Source of the DNA: Nitratireductor sp.
GTDB lineage: Bacteria; Pseudomonadota; Alphaproteobacteria; Rhizobiales; Rhizobiaceae
Assembly: GCA_017854535.1 (NCBI GenBank)
Contig: JAFMHL010000029.1
Location: 1-52,786 of the forward strand
Direction of reading: 5' to 3'
Length of the DNA: 52,786 bases
Below are positions 25,865 through 34,427 of the stretch, one piece after another; position 1 is the stretch's first letter, and each line of letters opens with the position of its first letter. The notes under the pieces are model-generated. The model did not search any database and was not told where the DNA came from. It saw nothing but the letters and a program-made list of their open reading frames with translations. The position numbers and the translations under genes were made by a program.

Positions 25865-26167
25865 TATATATACCCCTGCTTATTATATACGGCCGCTTTT
25901 GCATCGGCTCGTGAGGGACAATCGCACACCAATTGAAAAAATCAGGTTAGGAAGTATGATTAATATATCCTTCTGATATTGCTGGTTAATTTTACTTAAA
26001 TTCGCGAATTATTTACCCTGTTTCATTTCACAAATCAGTAACCAATCTCCTTAGGGCAATCTTTATGTCCCTCCTTTAAGTTGGCTCATGGGACGCTGAT
26101 AACGGAATAAATCCGTGTCAGTCATGCAGATAAAAAAAGAACAAACGCATGATTGGAACCGAGAAAA
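25865..26167. other. Divergent promoter region between dehydrogenase and polysaccharide synthase
   Basis: 303 AT-rich bases with no coding frame worth reporting. They must hold the promoters of both divergent genes. The clearest element is the 12-base palindrome at 25999-26010. A short GACGCTGATAACGGAATAAATCC stretch near 26094 shows no recognised motif. Confidence 0.5.
25999..26010. promoter_or_regulatory. 12-base perfect palindrome in the divergent promoter region
   Basis: AATTCGCGAATT lies 134 bases from the dehydrogenase start and 157 from the synthase start. Its position between two divergent genes of one pathway makes it a candidate shared operator. Confidence 0.4.
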
Positions 26168-27397
26168 ATGTTTGGGGCAAATGCGGCTGAGTGGCTTTTC
26201 GCCATTTTAGTCATCATCATATTTACGAATAGATATCTGTTCGGATCGTTGGCCAGAATGCTGGACCGCCGCACACAGAATGGCTTTGGCCAGGACCCTG
26301 TCGTATGGCCGGAAGTAACGATTGTTGTGCCAGTATATAATGAGGGTCCTACCGTCATTGATACAGCGCGCAGCTTTGCCGCCCTTGATTACCCATCAGA
26401 TAAATTAAAAGTCGTGTTCGTGGATGATGTATCCACAGACGGGACCTATGACTATCTAAAGCAAGCAGAACAACTCTTCCCTTGGATGCGCGTAGATCGT
26501 AACCCGCATAATATGGGAAAGCGTCTTGGCATCAAGAGAGCCGTCCTGACAATTAGCAGCCCCTTGATCATGTCTGTCGACTCCGATGTGATCGTTGATC
26601 GCAAAGCGCTTCGCCGCCTTGTGCGTCACATGCATTCCACAGGTGTCGATGCTGTTGGCGGATGTGTGTTCGTTTCAAACGCAGACACCAATTGGCTGAC
26701 CAAAATGCAGGCAGTGAAATATTGGGTCGGCTATCAATTTTTGAAAAATGTTGAAAACACATTCTCACATGTCATGTGCCTTTCCGGCTGTTTGACACTT
26801 TATAAGCGCGAAGCATTGGAAGCTGTCGATGAAGATGTCGCTGATCGCCGCTTTCTTGGCGAAGAAGTTAAATATGGCGAAGATCGCTTCTTGACGCGCA
26901 AGCTGGTTGAGCGCGGCTACAGAACCCGCCTAACCTTTGATGCCCATTGCTTTACTAAAGCACCATCAACACTGGGTAATTACTTTTCACAGCAATTGCG
27001 TTGGAGACGTTCGAACCTGATCGATTTGATCACGGCTATTCCTAACGTCAACAAATTCAACATTTATGTGCTAATCCATTACCTTTCCATGGGCATGCTG
27101 TTGATGTTTTACCCAATGGTATTGTTCGCAGAGTTCATGCGCCTGGGCTTTATGATCCCTATGATGCTGCACGGCCTTCTGGCTGCAACTTTTGGCGTTG
27201 CTTACGAATTGAACAAGCACAAGTTACCTGAAATGGCTCGTACCGACGGTGTTTGGTTCATGGCAATGGCTTTCGTGTTCCCTGTCCTTTATCTGACAAT
27301 GACACCATTGGGTCTTGCAACACTTGCAACAACATCTTGGGAAACACGCGGTTCAGCAAAAAAGAAAGCCGTTAAATCGGCAGCGGTGGCAAAATAA
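26168..27397 (+). CDS. Family 2 glycosyltransferase, processive polysaccharide synthase
   Basis: 409 residues from ATG 26168 (GGAACCGAG upstream; TTG 26153 is an alternative). An N-terminal membrane helix (WLFAILVIIIFTN) is followed by a GT-A domain with all processive motifs: VPVYNEGPTV, VDDVSTDG, MSVDSDVIVD, YGEDRFLTRKL and QQLRWRRSN (QxxRW). At least three C-terminal helices follow. The layout matches the hyaluronan/Alg8/cellulose synthase group. It should polymerise a sugar nucleotide and pass the chain across the inner membrane. The next gene starts at its stop codon, so the two are co-translated. The product is unknown. Confidence 0.9.
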   Translation: MFGANAAEWLFAILVIIIFTNRYLFGSLARMLDRRTQNGFGQDPVVWPEVTIVVPVYNEGPTVIDTARSFAALDYPSDKLKVVFVDDVSTDGTYDYLKQAEQLFPWMRVDRNPHNMGKRLGIKRAVLTISSPLIMSVDSDVIVDRKALRRLVRHMHSTGVDAVGGCVFVSNADTNWLTKMQAVKYWVGYQFLKNVENTFSHVMCLSGCLTLYKREALEAVDEDVADRRFLGEEVKYGEDRFLTRKLVERGYRTRLTFDAHCFTKAPSTLGNYFSQQLRWRRSNLIDLITAIPNVNKFNIYVLIHYLSMGMLLMFYPMVLFAEFMRLGFMIPMMLHGLLAATFGVAYELNKHKLPEMARTDGVWFMAMAFVFPVLYLTMTPLGLATLATTSWETRGSAKKKAVKSAAVAK

Positions 27398-29022
27398 TGT
27401 CAGCTGTTCTGCAACCACAAACTGCGAAAAGCCGCATATTGGTGATGGGCCCACAAGCCAGTGCCTTTGTAGCCGCGCTTGTGCGTTTGAAGGGTAATTC
27501 TGAAATTTCTCACGCTGAAACTGCAGCTGAAGCGATTGAGATGCTAAACAATGGCCATTTCGATCATGTACTGATTGACAACCGCACAGATGGCGCATTG
27601 ACGCTCACCATCCCTCGCCTTGCCATGTTAAAATCAATTGGTCGCTTGACCGTATTGGCAGGTCCTAATTCCTCGCAAACGATCGCAGCAATCCCTGGGA
27701 TCGGTCAGGTAATCACGCCTCCTTATAATCCGATTGAAATTGCAAACTCGCTTGGCATTGAAATTAAAGACAGCAGAAAACTAGACGAAAGTGACAACGA
27801 ATATTCGCGCCGCTCTGACGATGATGCAGAAGTTCTTGAACAAGTTTCAAAAGCAGATGAAATTAAGCCTGATAACTTCGAAACGGAAGAAGAAGCTCCG
27901 CTATTCATTCGCGCTATCGTTAGCATTGCAAACTTCATTCCAGGTCTCACACCGCTGATCTCAATGCTTTACAAGAATGTTGCGTTGACCATATTGGCAG
28001 CACTTTTTGTAGCCTTCATCAGCTACGGCATCACGATTGCATTTTTTCTGACTTCAGGAGATTGGTCCAGCCCGCTGCAACTGCAAACTGGCCACGAAAT
28101 GGTTCGTAAGGCAGAAGCAGAAATCAATGAATTGCAGGTAAAACGTAACCTGATCAGCCAGCAATTATCTAAAGCAAAAAACAAAGCTGAAGAAGGCCGC
28201 TCAGCTCTTTTGCGTGCCAACATGTTAGCAGAAATTACTACCGGCATCATCGACCAGGAAATCGCAAATCACAAAGACCGGTTTGAAAATTTGGCTTCTG
28301 AAACGGAGATATTGGAACAGGTCGTTGAAGGCTTCGGTAGCGCCAATGATCGTAAAGCGAGCGTGAAAAATCTGAAGTCCGATTTTGCCAACAGGCTGAT
28401 AACAAGAAATGTGTATCAGTCAACTATGCTGAATATCGCACAAATCGAACGCCAGGTGGCTGACCTGCGCGAACAAATTACCGTCAAGAAAACAATGACT
28501 AAAACGATGAATCAGTCTGTCGACTATTTGGACAGTTTGAAACGTCAAATGACCGATGAAGATGCGGTTTTTTCAGGCACAGGCCAAACTGCCTATGTGC
28601 CGCTAACGAACCAGATCATTGAAGTGCGTCAGATCCGTTCGACAGCAAAGTCTCTGATCAACTCAACACAAAAGTCAATTCCAGCACTGGAAGACAGCCT
28701 GACCGTAGTCAACAGAGGTATTGCAAACTTGAACGCCTCACCAATGATTGCCGCATTGGACAAGCCAGTAACTGTTCTCTTTGTGCCTTACGACAACATC
28801 TATGCCTACACAAAAGGGGAGCCGATTTACTCCTGCGCACTCGCTTTATTTTGGTGCTCAAATGTGGGTGCCACAGGCGATGCTATCAGCGGTGAAATCA
28901 CCACAACTCATCCCTTCTTTCGAAAGCCAATTCGTGGGCAATTCGTAGAAGCAATACTAACCGATCCTACAGCAGCCAAGAAAGACATTATCCATGTTGG
29001 ACGTCCGCCATTCTTCTTCTAA
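27397..29022 (+). CDS. Membrane-fusion-like protein with degenerate N-terminal receiver domain
   Basis: 541 residues. Residues 11-125 look like a response-regulator receiver fold (ILVMGPQ, HVLIDNR with Asp61, TVLAGP, VITPPYNP). They lack the first acidic pair and the conserved Lys, so phosphorylation is doubtful. An acidic linker, one membrane helix (about 195-219), a long coiled coil (about 233-395) and a C-terminal beta region with VLFVPYDNIYAY and HPFFRKPIRG follow. The layout resembles Alg44 (regulatory domain, helix, HlyD-like part), with a receiver in place of PilZ. It probably links the synthase to the outer-membrane channel encoded next, which overlaps it by 29 bases. Confidence 0.75.
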   Translation: MSAVLQPQTAKSRILVMGPQASAFVAALVRLKGNSEISHAETAAEAIEMLNNGHFDHVLIDNRTDGALTLTIPRLAMLKSIGRLTVLAGPNSSQTIAAIPGIGQVITPPYNPIEIANSLGIEIKDSRKLDESDNEYSRRSDDDAEVLEQVSKADEIKPDNFETEEEAPLFIRAIVSIANFIPGLTPLISMLYKNVALTILAALFVAFISYGITIAFFLTSGDWSSPLQLQTGHEMVRKAEAEINELQVKRNLISQQLSKAKNKAEEGRSALLRANMLAEITTGIIDQEIANHKDRFENLASETEILEQVVEGFGSANDRKASVKNLKSDFANRLITRNVYQSTMLNIAQIERQVADLREQITVKKTMTKTMNQSVDYLDSLKRQMTDEDAVFSGTGQTAYVPLTNQIIEVRQIRSTAKSLINSTQKSIPALEDSLTVVNRGIANLNASPMIAALDKPVTVLFVPYDNIYAYTKGEPIYSCALALFWCSNVGATGDAISGEITTTHPFFRKPIRGQFVEAILTDPTAAKKDIIHVGRPPFFF

Positions 29023-30253
29023 GTCACGCGCTTTTCTCGCAATGGCTTTCATGGCAACCACATTTCTAACTGGTTGCAACCAGACCACTGGCTCTGTCTT
29101 TGGCAATGGGCTTGCTTTGACCAAAAAGAGTGAGACAACACAGACTAGTCAAGTTGCAAAGCAAACAATCTCTGCGCAAAAATCTACCGACACCATCAAA
29201 GTGGGAACTGTCGATAAGAACATAGTGAGCAAATCCAAAGCTACCTATGCGCCAAATGAAAATTCCTCATGGTGCAATTATTTAAAGAACGACGCTGCTG
29301 CAAATGCGGAGATAGTGGCATCGCCCTCTTTATCTGCAAGCACAGACCAAGATGGCAATGGCTCATTTAACCTAGGGATTAATGTACTTGATTTCAAAAA
29401 GGCAGAATTAATCCGTCAATCCGCAGACGCAAGATGTATGGCTCATGCTGCTGGCAAATCAATTGAAGTGACCATGCGCCTTGTCGATGAAAGCACAAAG
29501 TTTGCATCAAATTATGCAACCTATTCCTATTTGTCGTCTCGGGTGGATAGAATGAATGCATTGGTCAATGAAGCAAACGCATTGACCGCTGCTGGTGTTC
29601 TAACACTACAGCAGTCCAACGAAGTTTCAGCACGACGTGACAAAATTATTTCAGAAATGAACTTGGCTAAATCAGAAGCGGACAAACGCAAAGACATCCC
29701 TGCTATTGATGAAACAGTGATTGCCGGCAGCAACCAACGCCTTTATCAAGCAACCGCAGATCTTCAACGCATTGATCGCGATATTCGCACCATCGAGGCG
29801 TTTGATATCAGCGTTCAAGCGGGATACCGCTATGACGATCTCGAAACTGGCGGTTCATCAAGCGATGACTATTTCGCAAAAGTAAAATTGGGTGTGCGCC
29901 TCGGAGCGCTCTCAAACCGCCGCTCCCGCTATGAAGATGCCGCCGAAGCTGCGCGCATGGATGCACTGGGCGAAGAGAATGCTGGCCCCATTTGGCAGTC
30001 GGGCTTTGCTGCCTCTTCCATCGGGAAAGCACTTGCAGGCCTTCGCTCCGCGAGAAGCAATCTGGTGTCGGCACTGTCCACCGCGAATGAGACAGCCACA
30101 AAAATAGGTGCGTCTGATCGACCAGAGGTCACCTATGCAGCCTTCCAGGCAAAATTGGGTGCCATAAATATTGGCGGACAACTCGCCGGAGTGGATGCAT
30201 CCATTAAAGAATTAGAGAATAACCAGCGCCGCTTAAGCGCCTTGGCCAGATAA
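28994..30253 (+). CDS. TolC-like outer-membrane efflux lipoprotein
   Basis: 419 residues. The signal peptide ends in lipobox FLTGC. The body is mostly long helices (KAELIRQSADARCMAHAAGK and the 180-260 region). Short strands typical of the TolC barrel, such as DISVQAGYRYDDL and FAKVKLGVRLG, mark the second half. This is the pattern of outer-membrane factor proteins, though diverged. With the synthase and the coiled-coil protein it would complete an export path through the periplasm and outer membrane. Its start lies inside the preceding gene, implying translational coupling. A strong terminator follows. Confidence 0.75.
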   Translation: MLDVRHSSSKSRAFLAMAFMATTFLTGCNQTTGSVFGNGLALTKKSETTQTSQVAKQTISAQKSTDTIKVGTVDKNIVSKSKATYAPNENSSWCNYLKNDAAANAEIVASPSLSASTDQDGNGSFNLGINVLDFKKAELIRQSADARCMAHAAGKSIEVTMRLVDESTKFASNYATYSYLSSRVDRMNALVNEANALTAAGVLTLQQSNEVSARRDKIISEMNLAKSEADKRKDIPAIDETVIAGSNQRLYQATADLQRIDRDIRTIEAFDISVQAGYRYDDLETGGSSSDDYFAKVKLGVRLGALSNRRSRYEDAAEAARMDALGEENAGPIWQSGFAASSIGKALAGLRSARSNLVSALSTANETATKIGASDRPEVTYAAFQAKLGAINIGGQLAGVDASIKELENNQRRLSALAR

Positions 30254-30662
30254 GTTAGGTTTATAAGCAAGTTTCCAGCAGGGACAGCGTCCCAAACAAT
30301 TTTCCTGCTGCAAGGGCGTTTGTGCTGATCACACAAACGCCCTTTTTTTTTCGAACGACTAAACGCCTAAACTGATTTTTAGCCCCGAACCTTTGTAAAA
30401 ATATCGAAATGCATGGTTAATAATTGGTAACGCATGTCTCAAAAAACGACATGTCGCATTATGAATAAAAGAAACAAAACATACGCGAAAAACGACATAA
30501 TACGCGTAATAAGTGTGTGAAAATTTCACTGGACAACTTCTGTAATTCCAATGATTAGAAATAGGTAAATTTCCAAATGTAGTGTTTCAAGATGCTTTGT
30601 GTAATTGCGTAAATCTTTGTTGCTAATTTCCGGTCCAGTTCATCCCTACCGGAAACACCAAC
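30254..30662. other. Intergenic region with terminator and promoter of the first VWA gene
   Basis: 409 bases. The first 100 hold the terminator of the polysaccharide unit. The rest is AT-rich without coding frames and includes a 10-base palindrome CGACATGTCG at 30447-30456, a partial second CATGTC copy at 30433 and TACGCGTA near 30500. These may bind regulators of the VWA gene. No ribosome binding site better than CCGGAAACACCAAC precedes its ATG. Confidence 0.5.
30312..30352 (+). terminator. Intrinsic terminator after the polysaccharide unit
   Basis: AAGGGCGTTTGTG, loop CTGATCA, CACAAACGCCCTT: a perfect 13-bp stem followed by more than eight T. Confidence 0.95.
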
Positions 30663-32348
30663 ATGAAAAATATCGTAAAATCATTTCTGAAAAACAACGG
30701 CGGTAACTTTGCTATTATTTTCGGTTTGGTCCTAGCACCCGTCGCAATGTCAATTGGCATGGCCGCAGACTATGCAGCATATAAACGCATGGACGGGCGC
30801 ATGCAGCTCGCTACGGAAGCCGCTATGTTGGCAGCATCAAAAGAGCTCGTACGCCTTCGGGAGATCGATTATGCCGCCGATGGCGACTACGATATGACCA
30901 ATGCCCAACTGGTTACAGAGATCGATAAAATTTTCAAACCCTTCTTTGAAGCAAACTTTTCTGCCGGCGGTTACGAGTTAAAACCTGACCAATATACGCT
31001 CGAATATATCGAGGCCGAGAACAACACCAAAGTTCTTGTTACTATGAAATACGATACGGCCGTGATGTCGGCTTTTGGGAAAAACCAAATGTATTCAAGC
31101 CGTGAGATGATCATCAACTTGAAGGTTCAACCGAACAATTATGTGATCGACATCGTTATGTGTATCGATGCCACAGGCTCGATGCAGAACACTTTGACCG
31201 CAGTTAAAAACAGCGCAATGAAATTCAATGAAAACCTGCGCGAAGAACTTGGTGTTGGCCTTGATAGTACCAAAATCAAGATCCGTGTTCGTCCGATGTT
31301 TTATCGCGACTGGGAAGATGGTCGCACTTACAATACAGCAATGGTTGCTTATGATGCAGCATATGAAGACTATCTTGAAGAATATGCTGAATGGGAAGAA
31401 GGTCGTGAAGAAAGTATATCCGGCACAAACTGGGCAACCCTGCGCACCAATTTGCAAAACTCCTGGAATTCGAGTGTTTGGTATTTCCAGAATGGAACGA
31501 AATGGACCAAGTCAACAAAGTCTACACACGCGAAAACGCACAAACGCATAAAATACAATAACAAATGGGAATACTTCACAAGCATAGCTTTGCTGAACGA
31601 TTGGGTTGATGAAAAAATGGCAACGGACATCGTTTTTGTGCCACCTAATCCAGCAAACGCCCCAACGCCGCCTACTAAACCGATCAATCATGCATTGAAT
31701 GACTACGGCGATTTCATCGACCTTGATCCGAACTTTTCTTCGGGCAACACCAAAGCGGACCAGAATACTATTCTAACAACCTTCTTGGGTAGCACCAATG
31801 CATCAGGTGGTGCAGATTTGCCGGAAGCAGCAGGAGCATGCCTCAATGAAGCCATTCGCTCAAACTGGTATGATATCCAGTCAAATGAAGCGAAAGAGTA
31901 TTTTAAGGTGAAGTCTGGTGATAAAATCGTTTCAGAATTGGACCAGGTACCGTTGGAATCATATACCAAAATCTCCAACATCCCAGTTGTAGTGTTTTGG
32001 TCAGATGCTGCGATCAATAGCTTACAGAAAAGCCGGGATTACATTTCACCAACCACACCGGTGTCTTACACCAATTTTCAAAATCTATGGGGTTCTGTGA
32101 TACCTAACAGCGATCCGCAATCATCACGAGGCGTTGCTAAAAGTCCAAGTACAAGACCCATCATCGACACCAGATATCGGATGATGATCCACTTTGGACC
32201 CCACAATATTTCAGGCTTCTCAACCCTGTATAGCTGGGACAAGGTCTACTATGGCGGCAGTCTGTCAACCGGCAACAACCAGGCTGTAAAGGTTATTGCC
32301 AAGAAAATCTTGGAAGCTGTTCCAGATCTTCTGAGAGTTGGTTCTTAG
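30663..32348 (+). CDS. TadG-like protein with von Willebrand factor A domain (copy 1)
   Basis: 561 residues. The N-terminus (GGNFAIIFGLVLAPVAM, then ATEAAMLAAS) is the TadE/TadG pseudopilin-like segment with one membrane helix. A VWA domain opens at about 160 with NYVIDIVMCIDATGSM, where D169 and S173 form the MIDAS. A Trp/Lys-rich insertion of roughly 150 residues (about 225-370, with WYFQNGTKW and KTHKRIKY) splits it. It resumes at SGGADLPEAAG from residue 381. TadG-type proteins are secreted or membrane-anchored and support pilus or surface adhesion. The gene has its own terminator. A close paralogue follows. Confidence 0.85.
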   Translation: MKNIVKSFLKNNGGNFAIIFGLVLAPVAMSIGMAADYAAYKRMDGRMQLATEAAMLAASKELVRLREIDYAADGDYDMTNAQLVTEIDKIFKPFFEANFSAGGYELKPDQYTLEYIEAENNTKVLVTMKYDTAVMSAFGKNQMYSSREMIINLKVQPNNYVIDIVMCIDATGSMQNTLTAVKNSAMKFNENLREELGVGLDSTKIKIRVRPMFYRDWEDGRTYNTAMVAYDAAYEDYLEEYAEWEEGREESISGTNWATLRTNLQNSWNSSVWYFQNGTKWTKSTKSTHAKTHKRIKYNNKWEYFTSIALLNDWVDEKMATDIVFVPPNPANAPTPPTKPINHALNDYGDFIDLDPNFSSGNTKADQNTILTTFLGSTNASGGADLPEAAGACLNEAIRSNWYDIQSNEAKEYFKVKSGDKIVSELDQVPLESYTKISNIPVVVFWSDAAINSLQKSRDYISPTTPVSYTNFQNLWGSVIPNSDPQSSRGVAKSPSTRPIIDTRYRMMIHFGPHNISGFSTLYSWDKVYYGGSLSTGNNQAVKVIAKKILEAVPDLLRVGS

Positions 32349-32662
32349 ATCGAAAAACCAAAACCCTGCGCCAATAGCGCAGGGTTTTTTCTCACACAAA
32401 CAGACATAAAAAATGAAACTGCCCCTTAGCAGACACCTGATTTTGAATGTTTTGGTTGTAAGCCGTCTCAATATTATGACGATAAACATCTAATATTAAA
32501 ACCAAATTTCTAATTCTCACCAATGTAAACACCTTCGGTATCGAATTAACATTTGGTAAATTCGAAAGCTAAAAACATCATGCTGTGCAAAACAGTAGCG
32601 TAATATCTTTCTTTTATATTGCGATCCCAAGAATAAGAAAAACCTATTGTGGAAGCAGGGTC
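32349..32662. other. Intergenic region between the tandem VWA genes
   Basis: 314 bases: terminator of copy 1 (32361-32390), then AT-rich sequence without coding frames. It presumably holds the promoter of copy 2. It shows little similarity to the region upstream of copy 1. GGAAGCAGGGTC at the end is the ribosome binding site. Confidence 0.5.
32361..32390 (+). terminator. Intrinsic terminator after VWA copy 1
   Basis: AAACCCTGCGC, loop CAATA, GCGCAGGGTTT, then TTT: an 11-bp perfect stem 13 bases after the stop codon. Confidence 0.93.
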
Positions 32663-34366
32663 ATGAAAAACATCGTAAAATCATTTTTGAACGATAAAGG
32701 CGGAAACTTCGCTATTATTTTTGCCCTCACAGCAGCTCCAGTCATAGGCGCAGCAGCAATGGCGGTCGACTATGCAGGTTACAAACGCATGGATACCCGA
32801 ATGTATATTGCGACGGAAGCTGCCATGTTGGCCGCATCAAAGCACGTTGTATACATGCGCGAGCAAGATTACGCAGCTGATGGCGATTACGACATGACCA
32901 ATGCAGAGATCGTTGCAGAACTGGACACTGTCTTCAAACCGTTCTTTGAGGCCAATTTTGCCGCAGGCGGTTATGAGTTGACCAGCGATCAATATACGCT
33001 TGAGTATATCGAAGCGGACAATAACACCAAAGTTCGTGTGACGATGATATACGATACTGCTGTAATGAAGGCATTTGGCACCAGCGAGATGATCTCCACC
33101 CGCGAGATGATCATCAACTTGAAAGTTCAGCCGAACAATTATGTCATCGACATTGTTATGTGTATCGATGCGACCGGTTCTATGCAGAACACATTGACCG
33201 CCGTTAAAAACAAAGCAATGGCTTTCAATGGCGACCTTCGCGAAGAATTAGGCGTTGGACCTCAGAGCGAAAAAGTTAAAATTCGCGTTCGTCCAATCTT
33301 TTACCGAGATTGGGAAGAAGGTCGCACATACCAAAACGCCATTGCCGATTATGAAGACGACTATGATGACTATCTTGAGGATTTAGCAGCATACGAAGAG
33401 GCCATGGCCGGCGGTGACGATGGCTCATCAGCGGTAGACGAACAACTCGAAGAGTTTATCGAAGAATGGGAAGACGGCAACTGGTACTATAAAAACGGTA
33501 GCCGATGGAAAAAATCTAACCGGAGCTGGAAGCCAAAAACGCATAAGCGCATAAAGCTGAGCAGAAATAATTATGCGTACTTTGAGTCCATTGACGATCT
33601 GGTAGAATGGTACGAAGGTTCAAGCTATGCATCATCTGGAAGCAGTGGTTCTGGCGGCGGCACTTATGCTGGCGACCCACCTGTGCCACCAACAATGCCA
33701 ATCAACCATGGCTTGAACATGTATCCTGACTTTATTGATCTGGATCCAAATGGCTCAACTGGCGTTACACAGGCCGACAAAAACACAGAATTAACCACTT
33801 TCCTCGGCAGCACTTCCGCATCAGGCGGTGCAAACTGGCCGGAGGCAGCGGGTGCCTGCATGAACGAAGCCATTCGCTCAAATTGGTATGACAACCAGTC
33901 TGCTGAAGCAAAAGAGTATTTTAAAGTTGAACCAGGTGATGTGATCATTCGTGAAAACGATACAATCCCATCAGCATCATACACCAAGATTACACCAATT
34001 CCGGTTGTTGTGTTCTGGTCAGATGCGCCGATCAATGATCTAAACTTGAGCCGTCAATATCTGTCAGCAACAACGCCGACATCATGGAATACATTTGAAA
34101 GCCTCTGGAATGGCTCAATTCCAAATGGCGATCCATCAGATACCCATGGCGTGGCAGCTAACTCAAGTGGACGCCCGGTCATTGATACGGATTATCGCAT
34201 GATGCTCCATTTTGGTCCAAGTTCAGGCTCTGGTTTCAACACCATGGATACATGGGACAAAGTCTATTATGGTGGAAGTCTTTCAACGGGTAACAGTGAG
34301 GCCGTTAAAGTAATCGCCAGGAAAATTCTGGAAGCTATCCCAGATCTGCTAAGGGTTGGTTCATAA
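32663..34366 (+). CDS. TadG-like protein with von Willebrand factor A domain (copy 2)
   Basis: 567 residues from ATG 32663 (GGAAGCAGGGTC upstream; a frame extends to 32585 but lacks a site). It is clearly a tandem duplicate of the preceding gene: the first nine residues match and NYVIDIVMCIDATGSMQNTL is identical. The insertion is longer and differs, with WYYKNGSRWKKS and a Ser/Gly-rich linker ending SSGSGGG. At the second metal-site region copy 2 has SGGANWPEAAG where copy 1 has SGGADLPEAAG, so an Asp likely to bind metal is Asn. The pair may be two forms of one surface protein. No partner pilus genes are adjacent. Confidence 0.85.
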   Translation: MKNIVKSFLNDKGGNFAIIFALTAAPVIGAAAMAVDYAGYKRMDTRMYIATEAAMLAASKHVVYMREQDYAADGDYDMTNAEIVAELDTVFKPFFEANFAAGGYELTSDQYTLEYIEADNNTKVRVTMIYDTAVMKAFGTSEMISTREMIINLKVQPNNYVIDIVMCIDATGSMQNTLTAVKNKAMAFNGDLREELGVGPQSEKVKIRVRPIFYRDWEEGRTYQNAIADYEDDYDDYLEDLAAYEEAMAGGDDGSSAVDEQLEEFIEEWEDGNWYYKNGSRWKKSNRSWKPKTHKRIKLSRNNYAYFESIDDLVEWYEGSSYASSGSSGSGGGTYAGDPPVPPTMPINHGLNMYPDFIDLDPNGSTGVTQADKNTELTTFLGSTSASGGANWPEAAGACMNEAIRSNWYDNQSAEAKEYFKVEPGDVIIRENDTIPSASYTKITPIPVVVFWSDAPINDLNLSRQYLSATTPTSWNTFESLWNGSIPNGDPSDTHGVAANSSGRPVIDTDYRMMLHFGPSSGSGFNTMDTWDKVYYGGSLSTGNSEAVKVIARKILEAIPDLLRVGS

Positions 34367-34393
34367 CCAAACGCGAAAGCAACAGATAAACAC

Positions 34394-34427
34394 AGCCCCG
34401 CTTTGAAAAAGGCGGGGCTATTTTTTT
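34394..34427 (+). terminator. Intrinsic terminator after VWA copy 2
   Basis: AGCCCCGC with GCGGGGCT plus additional weaker pairs around GAAA, followed by seven T. It overlaps the stop codon of the convergent transporter gene (34418-34420). Confidence 0.93.

Noticed and set aside
26122-26358. Minus-strand 78-codon frame opposite the start of the glycosyltransferase
   Set aside because: Shadow of a strongly supported GT2 coding sequence, without ribosome binding site or recognisable product.
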